From Bryocella elongata (GTDB lineage Bacteria > Acidobacteriota > Terriglobia > Terriglobales > Acidobacteriaceae): a stretch of DNA of 64,000 bases. Shown here piece after piece: positions 1 through 7,642 of the stretch (position 1 is its first letter; every line of letters starts with the position of its first letter). The position numbers were made by a program, and so were the translations under genes. The notes beneath the pieces are model-generated. The model did not search any database. It saw only the letters and a program-made list of their open reading frames with translations, and was not told the DNA's origin. The stretch lies in the NCBI RefSeq assembly GCF_900108185.1, contig NZ_FNVA01000002.1:186001-250000 (forward strand). Reading direction: 5' to 3'.

Positions 1-1200
1 GTGCGCCTGGAACTTGTAATCAATCTGTCTGCGTTGCGCTGCGTAGGTCGAATCCTCCAGGCTGATGGTGCCCTCGAGTCGATCCTTCTTCTGGTAATAG
101 CCACGAACTCCCGCCAGCGCGTTGCTGGTCGTGTCGCGCGTCACCTTGGGGCGGCAGTGGGGCTGGAATGCGTGGGTGAGCAGTGAACAGTTCAGCTCGC
201 CTTTCTTGCGGAACTCCTCTTGCGTGATGCCCGCATCGGTGCCGTCGACGGCCACATCGCCGACACGCGCCTGCGGGCCCAGCGTCACCTTGAACGTCGC
301 GTTCACCTGCTGGCCCACGTCCGTCGCGGTGGTTGGGGCCACCGTCGACTGGTAGTACCCGTTCTGCTTCAGCGCGTCTGTGATGCCTTCGACCGCGGCC
401 GGAATCTCCGACTCGGTAAACGGTGTTCCCGGCTCAAGCTTGGTGGAGAACTCGAATAGGGACGACAGACGCTCATTCGGCACCCCGACGATCGTCACCC
501 GCCCCACGTAGTAGCGCGGCGTGCCCGTAAAGATCAGCGTCAACCCATCGCCATTGGGTTCGGCGTTCACGGCGAGATCCCGATAACGTCCGCTCGCGAA
601 GAGTCTTCGCAGATCCGCACGGACCTTCTCGGCATCCAGCGGCTGGTCCGCCTTCTGGGTAAGCTTCGCTGGCAGAGGATCGCCTGCGGGGAAGGTCACG
701 CCGTCGAACCGGATGTCCTTTACCATCATTCCCTGCCTGGACCAGACCGAGCTGGCCAGTGCCGGCAGGGGATTGCTTACCACTGGCGCGGGAGGTGGTG
801 CGTTCGCTGCCGCCGCGGCTGCCGCCGGGCTCTGCGAGTTCGGCCCGGGCAGAGCCTCGGGACTGGCAGCCTGCGCGGCCTTTGCCGAAGCGCCCGGGGA
901 CTGCACCGCGCCAGCCGCTCCGTTCGAGAGTGCCGGCGAGCTTGCGGCCTGTCCACTCAGTGTGGTCGTGGTCGGGGATGTTGCCGGTGCTGCGGTCTGA
1001 GCGACGCTCGAAACCGCGTAGAAAGCGAGCGCTGCGCTGGCCAGCAGGGCAACGGCGCTCGGGGCCTGCGGGGCCTGCGCCTGCACTGGCTGCCGCTTTC
1101 CCGCGCCCAAAGAACTGCCCTCGCGGGCCAAAGCCGTCTTCGGACCGCTCGACCGCGGTCCGCTCATGCTCTGCCGGTCTTCTCCTGCCGGACCCGTCAC
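1..1200 (-). CDS. POTRA-domain outer-membrane protein (BamA/TamA-like), 3' end outside the window
   Basis: The minus frame stays open from the window edge to position 1200, giving 400 residues with the C-terminus missing. A basic, Ala/Pro-rich N-terminus leads into a hydrophobic segment at about residues 48-68, probably a signal sequence or anchor. A low-complexity Ala/Pro/Thr linker follows, then two POTRA-like repeats (one opening VKDIRFDGVTF, the next RVTIVGVPNE), each with the beta-alpha-alpha-beta-beta character of the family. In BamA/TamA-type proteins such repeats precede an outer-membrane beta barrel, which would lie beyond the edge. I chose the GTG at 1200 because AAGGAAG sits 5-6 nt upstream; the ATG at 1167 is an alternative. 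The gene diverges from the ThiF-like gene. The POTRA assignment is good, but whether it is an assembly factor or a TonB-independent secretin is unknown. Confidence 0.75.
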   Translation of the reverse strand, partial: MTGPAGEDRQSMSGPRSSGPKTALAREGSSLGAGKRQPVQAQAPQAPSAVALLASAALAFYAVSSVAQTAAPATSPTTTTLSGQAASSPALSNGAAGAVQSPGASAKAAQAASPEALPGPNSQSPAAAAAAANAPPPAPVVSNPLPALASSVWSRQGMMVKDIRFDGVTFPAGDPLPAKLTQKADQPLDAEKVRADLRRLFASGRYRDLAVNAEPNGDGLTLIFTGTPRYYVGRVTIVGVPNERLSSLFEFSTKLEPGTPFTESEIPAAVEGITDALKQNGYYQSTVAPTTATDVGQQVNATFKVTLGPQARVGDVAVDGTDAGITQEEFRKKGELNCSLLTHAFQPHCRPKVTRDTTSNALAGVRGYYQKKDRLEGTISLEDSTYAAQRRQIDYKFQAH

Positions 1201-1396
1201 TGCCGCTTCCTTTGCGCCAAGTTGCCTGCTTCCACTTCGTATACCGGTATCGCTGGGATACCGTCGGCATCGGTCTCCGGGACACCGTGGGAAACCGGCT
1301 GGAGTGAAACCTCTGATTTCCCGTAGAGATGCAATCTGCGGGCGTGGGGTTCGCTCGCGGCCACAACTGGCCGGAAGCCTATACTTCTCATCAAAG

Positions 1397-2692
1397 ATGG
1401 AGCGTTTCCCAGTGTCTGCCTTTGCTGAAAACCCCGGGCCCGATCAATCGTCGCGCAATGGCACCCCTTCCGGGTTGGACGGCCCGGCGGGAAAGCCGCC
1501 TGCAAGTGCTTTAAGCCAACCGAATCAGTCTATTCAATCTGTGGACGACGGTGGTCTTGGCGAACGATATTCCCGTCAGATGCTCTTCCCGGGCATCGGC
1601 CTCAAGGGGCAGCAAGCTCTTGGACTGCGCCATGTCGCGATTGTGGGCGTGGGCGCGACCGGGGCGGTTACCGCCACGCTCCTCGCCCGCGCTGGCGTCG
1701 GGCTTCTGACCCTCATCGACCGCGACTTCGTCGAGCCCTCCAATTTGCAGCGACAGATCCTCTACGACGAGGAAGACGCCCGCAACGCTCTGCCCAAGGC
1801 CGAGGCCGCAAAGCAGCACCTCCGCCGCGTCAACTCCAGTGTCATGGTCGAAGCTCATGTCGCCGATTTGACCCCGGCCAACGTCGAAGCCCTGCTGGGG
1901 CCTGTGGACCTCGTGCTCGACTGCACCGACAACTACGAGACCCGCTACCTCATCAACGACCTCTGCGTTCGAGACGGCAAGGCGTGGATCTATGCCGCCG
2001 CCGTCGGAGCCTACGCCGCAGGAATGAATGTGCTGCCACAGGGCCCAGGGCCCAGGGTCCAGGGTCCAGAAGACGCTCCGCGGAGGATGGATTCGCAGTC
2101 TGGCCCCCGGGCCCTGAACCGTGATCCCTCGCCGTGGAAGCCAGAGGCTTCCACGGCCTGCCTGGCCTGCCTCTTTCCCGAACCGCCCACCGGGCCGGTC
2201 GAGACCTGCGACACCGCCGGAATCCTCTCACCGGCGGTCAACCTCGCGGCGTCCATCCAGGTCGCAGAGGGTCTCAAGTTCCTCAGCGGACAGCCTGAGC
2301 TGATGCGCCGCACCCTCGTAGGCTATGAGCTCTGGACCAACGCTCCTGACGGCCGTCAGGCCCGCTCAGAGCTCTCCACCTCCGCCCCGCGAACCGGCTG
2401 CGAGGTCTGCGGGCAACGCATCTTCCGGCACCTCGCCGGTGAGGGCCGCCCGACCATCACCCTCTGCGGCCGCAATTCCGTGCAGATTCACGAGCACCAG
2501 CGTCCGGTCGATCTCCACGCCCTCGCCAGGAAGCTCGAGTCCTCGGGCCGGGTCCGCACCAACGGCCACCTGCTCCGGTTCGATCGCCCTCCCCACTCGC
2601 TTACCGTCTTCCCGGACGGGCGCGCGCTGGTCCAGGGAACCACCGACATCGGCTTGGCGCGTTCGTTATATGCGCGATTTGTGGGCGCTTGA
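1397..2692 (+). CDS. ThiF/MoeB/HesA-family adenylyltransferase (E1-like)
   Basis: The product is 431 aa. After a poorly conserved N-terminus of about 55 residues comes the E1 core: ERYSRQMLFPGIG, then the nucleotide-binding loop GVGATGAV, then LIDRDFVEPSNLQRQ and DCTDNYETRYLIND. Two CxxC pairs (CLAC and CEVC) would hold the structural zinc. Members adenylate the C-terminal glycine of ThiS/MoaD-type sulfur carriers for thiamin, molybdopterin or thiouridine synthesis. The carrier here is not adjacent, so the pathway is unknown. The C-terminal part (LCGRNSVQI, FPDGRALVQGT) is typical of the family. Residues 214-245 are encoded by a palindromic repeat (separate entry) and are absent from the normal fold. 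The ATG at 1397 is the first reasonable start, but no strong Shine-Dalgarno is visible. Confidence 0.85.
   Translation: MERFPVSAFAENPGPDQSSRNGTPSGLDGPAGKPPASALSQPNQSIQSVDDGGLGERYSRQMLFPGIGLKGQQALGLRHVAIVGVGATGAVTATLLARAGVGLLTLIDRDFVEPSNLQRQILYDEEDARNALPKAEAAKQHLRRVNSSVMVEAHVADLTPANVEALLGPVDLVLDCTDNYETRYLINDLCVRDGKAWIYAAAVGAYAAGMNVLPQGPGPRVQGPEDAPRRMDSQSGPRALNRDPSPWKPEASTACLACLFPEPPTGPVETCDTAGILSPAVNLAASIQVAEGLKFLSGQPELMRRTLVGYELWTNAPDGRQARSELSTSAPRTGCEVCGQRIFRHLAGEGRPTITLCGRNSVQIHEHQRPVDLHALARKLESSGRVRTNGHLLRFDRPPHSLTVFPDGRALVQGTTDIGLARSLYARFVGA
2037..2131 (+). repeat. GGGTCCAGGG-type palindromic element inside the ThiF-like gene
   Basis: The left arm is made of reiterated CAGGGCCCAGGG/CAGGGTCCAGGG words. 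The right arm, GGCCCCCGGGCCCTGAACC through GATCCCTCG, is its imperfect reverse complement. A central GACGCTCCGCGGAGGATG segment separates them. The insert is in frame and adds about 32 Gly/Pro/Arg-rich residues between the MNVLPQ strand and the first zinc CxxC of the enzyme. Confidence 0.85.
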
Positions 2693-2823
2693 AGGGCCGG
2701 ACAACCCCAACCGGCTCCTACGCTTCCAACCCCACTGAAACCATTTGGAGATCCAGTGCGTTAGCCTCAGGACAGGCGCTTTGCCGGTTCGAGCCAAATC
2801 TGGACTCCCACGGACCAAAGCAG

Positions 2824-3492
2824 ATGGCAGCTCAAGGCACAATCACGATGCAGACAAAACCGACCCCCGGGTTGTTTAAGCGCAACCCACCGATCGCCGG
2901 AGAGGCCGAAGCCATTGAGCGCGCGAAAGCGGGCGATGCGGACTCATTCTCGAAGCTCTACGCCCTGCACAAGCGGCGCGTCTACACGCTCTGCCTGCGC
3001 ATGCTCGGCAACGTCTCCGAAGCCGAAGACATGACGCAGGAGGCATTCCTCCACCTCTACCGTAAGCTGGGCAGCTTCCGGGGCGAAAGCGCTTTCTCCA
3101 CCTGGCTGCACCGGCTGACGGTGAACCTCGTCCTGATGCACCTCCGCAAGAAGGGCCTCCAGCTTGTTTCGCTCGAGGAGACCATCAATCCGAGTGAAGA
3201 TGACGCTCCGAAGCGCGACTTTGGTGCCCGCGACCCCCAGCTTTCGGGCTCCGTGGACCGCGTCACCCTCGAGCGTGCCGTCGCTGCTCTGCCTCCGGGC
3301 TATCGCATGGTGTTTGTGCTGCACGATGTCGAAGGTTTCGAGCACAATGAGATTGCCGCTATGCTCGAATGCTCGACAGGAAACTCCAAGTCCCAGCTCC
3401 ACAAGGCGCGTCTTAAGCTGCGCGAACTGCTGCGTCAGCCCGAACAGCTTCGCCCCACTCCCGCTGAGGGTGCGAAGGAGGTCACGCAGTGA
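2824..3492 (+). CDS. ECF-type RNA polymerase sigma factor
   Basis: The product is 222 aa. Region 2 is seen as AGDADSFSKLYALHKRRVYTL followed by EAEDMTQEAFLHLYRKL and FSTWLHRLTVNLVLMHLRKK. Region 4 is seen as LPPGYRMVFVLHDVEGFEHNEIAAMLECSTGNSKSQLHKARLKLRELL, a helix-turn-helix that would read the -35 element. ECF factors direct core polymerase to stress or envelope regulons and are usually held by a cognate anti-sigma factor. The next gene overlaps its stop codon by 4 nt and is the candidate partner. The start could be the ATG at 2824 or at 2848; the upstream residues carry no domain. Confidence 0.88.
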   Translation: MAAQGTITMQTKPTPGLFKRNPPIAGEAEAIERAKAGDADSFSKLYALHKRRVYTLCLRMLGNVSEAEDMTQEAFLHLYRKLGSFRGESAFSTWLHRLTVNLVLMHLRKKGLQLVSLEETINPSEDDAPKRDFGARDPQLSGSVDRVTLERAVAALPPGYRMVFVLHDVEGFEHNEIAAMLECSTGNSKSQLHKARLKLRELLRQPEQLRPTPAEGAKEVTQ

Positions 3493-3767
3493 AAGACCTC
3501 TCCACGTTGAACTTCGACACCATGACCACGACCGAGTTCTCGGATCTCCTGCCCGAGCTCATGTCCTCTTCCGAGGGCACGCTCTCCGACGATCCGCGTC
3601 TCCAGAAATTCTTCGACACGCATCCCGATGCTGCGGCTCTCGTACGTGACCTCGAGGCCATCGCAGAGGCCGCCAAGGGCCTCTTCGAAGCCGATGAAGA
3701 AGCGGAGCCTGCCGACACGCTATGGGACAAGATCGCCGGGAAGCTCCAGACTGAACCGGCGGAGTAG
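3489..3767 (+). CDS. Small acidic protein, candidate anti-sigma factor
   Basis: The product is 92 aa and starts at a GTG whose last two bases begin the TGA of the preceding sigma gene, so the two are probably translationally coupled. The sequence is acidic (ADEEAEPADTLWDKIAGKL), has no cysteine or histidine cluster and no membrane segment. It is therefore neither a ZAS-type zinc anti-sigma factor nor membrane bound. The role rests on position only: short partners of this kind commonly follow ECF genes. No family was recognised from the sequence itself. Confidence 0.7.
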   Translation: MKDLSTLNFDTMTTTEFSDLLPELMSSSEGTLSDDPRLQKFFDTHPDAAALVRDLEAIAEAAKGLFEADEEAEPADTLWDKIAGKLQTEPAE

Positions 3768-3825
3768 CTGTCCCGAAACTTTCCACTTGCAACGACGCCA
3801 AGACCAAGAGTAGGCTCTGACTTCG

Positions 3826-3909
3826 ATGAACGACATCCGCATCTCCGCTCGATTTAGCAGCTGGTGGTACTACCGACCAGCGGCCGGGCGGTCTTGCGTG
3901 CTTCCGTAA
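3826..3909 (+). CDS. Possible aromatic-amino-acid leader peptide upstream of aroK
   Basis: This short frame of 27 codons begins ATG AAC GAC and ends with TAA. It contains Phe-Ser-Ser followed by consecutive Trp-Trp-Tyr-Tyr codons at 3862-3873. A small hairpin (CTGGTGGT with ACC-G-ACCAG, 3860-3879) covers those codons. About 30 nt after the stop lies an intrinsic terminator, then shikimate kinase. This is the layout of a transcription-attenuation leader sensing charged tRNA-Trp/Tyr. The Shine-Dalgarno is weak and I could not define a clear antiterminator, so the call is an inference. Confidence 0.4.
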   Translation: MNDIRISARFSSWWYYRPAAGRSCVLP

Positions 3910-3940
3910 CAGCGAAGCCAGAATCAAGAATCCATCTGAG

Positions 3941-3973
3941 CCGCAGCCTGAAAAGGTTGCGGTTTTTGCTTTT
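3941..3973 (+). terminator. Intrinsic terminator ahead of aroK (possible attenuator)
   Basis: The stem CCGCAGCC / GGTTGCGG with loop TGAAAA is followed by TTTTTGCTTTT. It lies 60 nt before the aroK start, downstream of the WWYY leader frame. It could end the sigma/anti-sigma transcript, act as an attenuator for aroK, or do both. Confidence 0.7.
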
Positions 3974-4032
3974 GGCGGGAATCTCGCCGGTTTCCCTCAC
4001 CGGTTCGCAAGCTCGAATGAATGGAGACGACA

Positions 4033-4629
4033 ATGGCAGCAGCAGCCCTGATCGAAGTTTCGATGGAAAAGACGATGAGTTCCCAATCAGCCCGCCTCGC
4101 GCCCGCCCCCGCAGCCTTCGACCGCCTGGTGCTGACCGGCTTCATGGGCTCCGGGAAGACCACCATCGGCGCTCTCCTGGCGAAGCACCTCGGCTGGACC
4201 TTCCTCGATCTCGACCACGAGATCGAACGCCGAACCGGCCAGACCGTCCCCGGCCTCTTCGCTCAGCACGGCGAGTCGCACTTCCGCCGCCTCGAGTCGT
4301 CCGCGCTGGCCTCGGTCCTGGGCCGCAGGCACGTAGTCATCGCTCTTGGGGGCGGCGTTCCGGAGGAGCTTGGCAACCGGCTCCTGCTGGAGCAGACACC
4401 CCGAACAGCCGTCGTCTACCTCGAAGCTCCCTTCGAAGAGCTCCTGGAGCGCTGCCTCCGACAGCCCAACGCCACCGAGCGCCCCAACCTGGCCGACACC
4501 GTCCTGGCGGCGCAGCGCTTCGCTCGCCGCCAGCGCCACTACGAGCATCTCGCCCGCTTCCGCGTCGTCACGACAGGCCGAACGGCGCTCGAGACGCTGG
4601 ACGATGTCCTCGCTGTCGCGCTTCGGTAG
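4033..4629 (+). CDS. aroK: Shikimate kinase
   Basis: The product is 198 aa. It phosphorylates shikimate at the 3-hydroxyl using ATP, the fifth step of the shikimate pathway to Phe, Tyr and Trp, in the cytoplasm. The Walker A loop GFMGSGKTT is at about residues 36-44. The substrate Asp motif DLDHEIE follows, then GESHFRRLE and the glycine-rich VIALGGGVP of the shikimate pocket. The lid carries NATERPNL. I chose the ATG at 4033 because GGAG lies 6 nt upstream; ATGs at 4021, 4063 and 4075 are alternatives and the first 30 residues are not conserved. The terminator and WWYY leader upstream suggest regulation by aromatic amino-acid supply. Confidence 0.92.
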   Translation: MAAAALIEVSMEKTMSSQSARLAPAPAAFDRLVLTGFMGSGKTTIGALLAKHLGWTFLDLDHEIERRTGQTVPGLFAQHGESHFRRLESSALASVLGRRHVVIALGGGVPEELGNRLLLEQTPRTAVVYLEAPFEELLERCLRQPNATERPNLADTVLAAQRFARRQRHYEHLARFRVVTTGRTALETLDDVLAVALR

Positions 4630-4771
4630 CCCGGAGAACGACGGCTGAAGCGATTCTTTCGGCAACCGGCATGAGGCAAGGGCCAGCAATTGCATCACAA
4701 TAGGGACGTCGCTGCCCCAGGCTGCTTCGACCAACGCTTCAGGAGAGTGTCCGCTGTCCGCCCAGTCCCCA

Positions 4772-5863
4772 TTGGTTCCATCGCCCACTCCTTCCCGGCA
4801 GCCCCCCTCCGAGTCCCGGCAGGTCCGCGGCCACATCCTGTTCGCCGTGGGAGTGGTGCTTGCGCTCCTGCTGGCGTGGCAGCTGCGTCAGGTGCTGGAA
4901 CTGGTCTACGTCAGCGCGCTCTTTGCCGTGGTGCTGATGCCGGTCGTGCAGCGGGTGATGGGGATCTCCATCCGTGGCTGGCACCCCACGCGCGGCATTG
5001 CCGTGGTCACGCTGGTGCTGTCCGTGGGCCTGGCGCTTGCGATGCTCTTCACCTTCGCTCTGCCGCCCGTGCTGCATGACGTGAAGCGCTTCTCTGACGA
5101 CCTTCCGGCCAAGGTGCCTGAACTTGTCGCCCGGATGCACCGGCTTCCCATGGCGGACAAGCTCGGCGTCGACAGCATGGCGCAGAAGGCAGAGAATGCG
5201 GCGGCCTCCTTCGCCAGCTATGTGCTCAACTCCATGCCTGTCTGGATCGGCCGCATCCTCGATCTGATTACGGCGCTTATCCTCTGCATTTACTTCATGC
5301 TGGAAGGCGAGTTCGCTTACTTCTACTTCCTCTCCTTCTTCCAGCCGGAGACCCGGGAGCGCCTCGCTCGCACCCTCCTCGTCGCCGAGACGCGCATGAG
5401 CAAGTGGCTGCTCGGCCAGGGCGCGCTCATGCTCACCCTCGGCGTCACCAGCACCATCGTCTTCGCGGCACTGCACGTCCGTTACTTCTTCCTGCTGGGC
5501 GTGCTGATGGGGTTGTTCAACTTGATCCCGGTCGCCGGGGGCGTCATCACGATCGTGCTTGCCTCCGGCGTGGCTGCGCTCGATTCCTGGACCAAGATGG
5601 CGGGGGTTCTGATCTTCTACGCCATCTACGTGCAGTTAGAGAACGGCTTCCTGACGCCCCGGATCATGCGCACCAGCGTCAACCTGATGGGCCTCAGCGT
5701 CCTGATCGCCCTGCTCGCCGGCGCCAAGCTCGCCGGGGTCGTCGGTGCGATGGTTGCCGTGCCCACCGCAGCGCTCGTGGCTGTGCTGATCGACGAGTAC
5801 ATCGTTCAGAAGGATCCCGCGGCCGCGGAACAGGTGCGTAAGGCTCACCAGGCCCAGAGCTGA
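4772..5863 (+). CDS. AI-2E family (PerM/YdiK-type) transporter
   Basis: The product is 363 aa with about seven membrane segments: two near the N-terminus (ILFAVGVVLALLLAW, YVSALFAVVLMPVV), one around residues 78-98, and a C-terminal bundle. The signature FNLIPVAGGVITIVLA and the late ENGFLTPRIMRTSVNLMGLSVL are characteristic of the UPF0118/AI-2E family. Members have been linked to autoinducer-2 export or Na+(Li+)/H+ antiport, so the substrate cannot be assigned. The frame has no ATG near its beginning. The listed start is TTG at 4772, while an AGGAGA at 4741 would better serve a CTG at 4754, so the N-terminus is uncertain. Confidence 0.85.
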   Translation: MVPSPTPSRQPPSESRQVRGHILFAVGVVLALLLAWQLRQVLELVYVSALFAVVLMPVVQRVMGISIRGWHPTRGIAVVTLVLSVGLALAMLFTFALPPVLHDVKRFSDDLPAKVPELVARMHRLPMADKLGVDSMAQKAENAAASFASYVLNSMPVWIGRILDLITALILCIYFMLEGEFAYFYFLSFFQPETRERLARTLLVAETRMSKWLLGQGALMLTLGVTSTIVFAALHVRYFFLLGVLMGLFNLIPVAGGVITIVLASGVAALDSWTKMAGVLIFYAIYVQLENGFLTPRIMRTSVNLMGLSVLIALLAGAKLAGVVGAMVAVPTAALVAVLIDEYIVQKDPAAAEQVRKAHQAQS

Positions 5864-6000
5864 AGCCCCGGCGGGACGCGGCGAGACGCTTTGGAGTTGC
5901 CTCTGGCGCGCTCCTAGAGCAAAATTGCCTGACGCGGGTGTAACCCCCGGGCTCTTTCCAGCCCGTCTTGGGTTGTATGCAGCTCGCACTCGAAGCCACG

Positions 6001-6600
6001 ATGACAACCGCCGAAGCACCCGCCAGGATCGCGACCGAGCTCGACGATATCGACACGCTTGTCCGCACCTACCGGCCACGCCTGCTCCGTTTCGTGTCCT
6101 TTTCCATCGGCGACCCCGACATGGCGGAGTCGATCGTGCAGGACTGCTTCGTAAAGGCCTACAACGGCCGTGCCAACTTCCGTGGCGACTGTTCGGTGAA
6201 TACCTGGCTCACGGGCATCGCTCTGAATCTGGTTCGCGATCAGCAGCGCCTTCAGAAGTTCCGCTTCTGGCGACAGGCCCGCGCTACTGCCATCGACGTC
6301 ACCGAGGCGGCCAACTTCCTGCCCAGCCACGAGAGCTCGCCCGAGGCCCGCGTCCTGGCCCGGGAGCAGACCCTGCAGGTGCAGGCCGCCCTGCAGAACC
6401 TCTCGCCCAACCAGCGCACCATCTTCCTCATGCGCTTCGGCGAGGACATGAGCCTGGCCGAGATCGCCGAGTCCATCAGCATGCCGATCAACACCGTGAA
6501 GACCCACCTGCATCGCGCGCTCAAGGCCGTGCGCGCCCAGGCTGGCCCCCACACCCCAACCCGGGCGGCCGCACCGAGACCCGGAGGAGCAGCGCGATGA
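6001..6600 (+). CDS. ECF-type RNA polymerase sigma factor
   Basis: The product is 199 aa. Region 2 runs from DIDTLVRTYRPRLLRFVSF through MAESIVQDCFVKAYNG and VNTWLTGIALNLVRDQ. Region 4 is LSPNQRTIFLMRFGEDMSLAEIAESISMPINTVKTHLHRALKAV. The stop overlaps the ATG of the next gene (ATGA), a cysteine-pair protein that is its likely anti-sigma factor, and a Spy-like periplasmic protein follows. The cassette would suit an envelope-stress circuit. The ATG at 6001 is chosen because conservation begins just after it; ATG 5977 and TTG 5968 are possible. Confidence 0.88.
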   Translation: MTTAEAPARIATELDDIDTLVRTYRPRLLRFVSFSIGDPDMAESIVQDCFVKAYNGRANFRGDCSVNTWLTGIALNLVRDQQRLQKFRFWRQARATAIDVTEAANFLPSHESSPEARVLAREQTLQVQAALQNLSPNQRTIFLMRFGEDMSLAEIAESISMPINTVKTHLHRALKAVRAQAGPHTPTRAAAPRPGGAAR

Positions 6601-7520
6601 GTCCTGACGCCACTCTCAAGAATCCGAATCCCGTGGAGCATCTGACCGAATTCGTGCTCGACGAGATCCTGATGGGCGAAGCTTCGCCCGAGGCTCTCGA
6701 CCATCTCGCCACCTGCGACGAGTGCAACGCCCGCATGGACGCCATCGCGCAGCCTATCGCCAGCTTCCGCGAGGTCACGCTCGCGTGGGCCGAACAGCGT
6801 TCGGCCGCCATGCCGGTCCCGGCCTTAGCCGCTCAGGCACTCGCACCGGTGGCAGCGGAACAGGCCGTCCCCGCAGAATCTCTTGCAGAGTATCTCTCCG
6901 GCCACCTATCCGACGCCCAGCTCGACGCCGTGCTCATCGAAGGCGCATCCCCTGCGGCCGCCGCCCATCTTGCCGACTGCCATCCCTGCGCAGCCCGGCT
7001 CGACGCCGTGGCGCAGCCGGTTGCCAGCTTCCAGGCTGTATCCCTCGCATGGAGCGAGCGTCGCTCTGCGACGTTGCCGCTGCGCGAAGAGAGCTTTGGC
7101 CGTGCCACCTCACGCAACTGGGGACGCCGCTACGGCTGGGTTGCTGCAACCGCCGCTGTAGTCGCCGTGTTGCTGGCTGTACCAATGCACCGCGGCCATG
7201 ACCAACCTGCAGGGCCGGTCGCAGCGAACGGCACCCCGATAGTGAGCGCCGGGACCGCTCAGCCCGTCGAGACAGCCTCCACGTCCAAACCGGCGCCTTC
7301 GACCTCGGTACAGACTGCGACCGCGCTACCGCCCCTGACCTCCGTACCGGCCACGAAGGATCAGCTTCGTCGCCAACGGCAGATCGATGCCGATAACCAG
7401 ATGCTGGCCGCGATCGACCACGAACTCGACGCTTCGCAGGCGACGCTGGCAGCGTACGGCGTGACGGTCTCCACGTCCCCGGCGCCTTCGCGCAGCCGGA
7501 CTGCGGTCGCGCAGGACTAA
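6597..7520 (+). CDS. Membrane anti-sigma-like protein with a duplicated cysteine-pair module
   Basis: The product is 307 aa and its ATG overlaps the sigma stop. The N-terminal half holds two copies of one module: HLATCDECNARMDAIAQPIA with SFREVTLAWAEQRSAAMP (about residues 40-77), and HLADCHPCAARLDAVAQPVA with SFQAVSLAWSERRSATLP (about residues 122-159). Each has a C-x2-C pair preceded by a His, resembling half of a zinc anti-sigma (ZAS/putative zinc-finger) domain. One membrane helix follows (VAATAAVVAVLLAVP), then a Ser/Thr/Pro-rich extracytoplasmic tail ending in a short coiled segment (RRQRQIDADNQMLAAIDHEL). It probably sequesters the upstream sigma factor at the membrane. The duplication is unusual for this class. 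Confidence 0.75.
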   Translation: MSPDATLKNPNPVEHLTEFVLDEILMGEASPEALDHLATCDECNARMDAIAQPIASFREVTLAWAEQRSAAMPVPALAAQALAPVAAEQAVPAESLAEYLSGHLSDAQLDAVLIEGASPAAAAHLADCHPCAARLDAVAQPVASFQAVSLAWSERRSATLPLREESFGRATSRNWGRRYGWVAATAAVVAVLLAVPMHRGHDQPAGPVAANGTPIVSAGTAQPVETASTSKPAPSTSVQTATALPPLTSVPATKDQLRRQRQIDADNQMLAAIDHELDASQATLAAYGVTVSTSPAPSRSRTAVAQD

Positions 7521-7642
7521 CCCGGCCCGGACGGGCGACGATTTGTTGTACGAGTACGCGGATCAGGATCGAGACGAGTCCGCGCCTCGCCGAAGAAAAG
7601 TTTTTAGGCCTGATACGAGTGGTTCTAGACTGAAGGACAACC

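Noticed and set aside
473-1366. Long minus-strand frame of 297 codons
   Set aside because: It overlaps the POTRA gene in another frame and is Arg/Gly-rich shadow sequence. The true frame shows two POTRA repeats.
5925-6596. Upstream extension of the anti-sigma frame
   Set aside because: It overlaps the sigma gene in another frame. The ATGA overlap at 6597 is the natural start.
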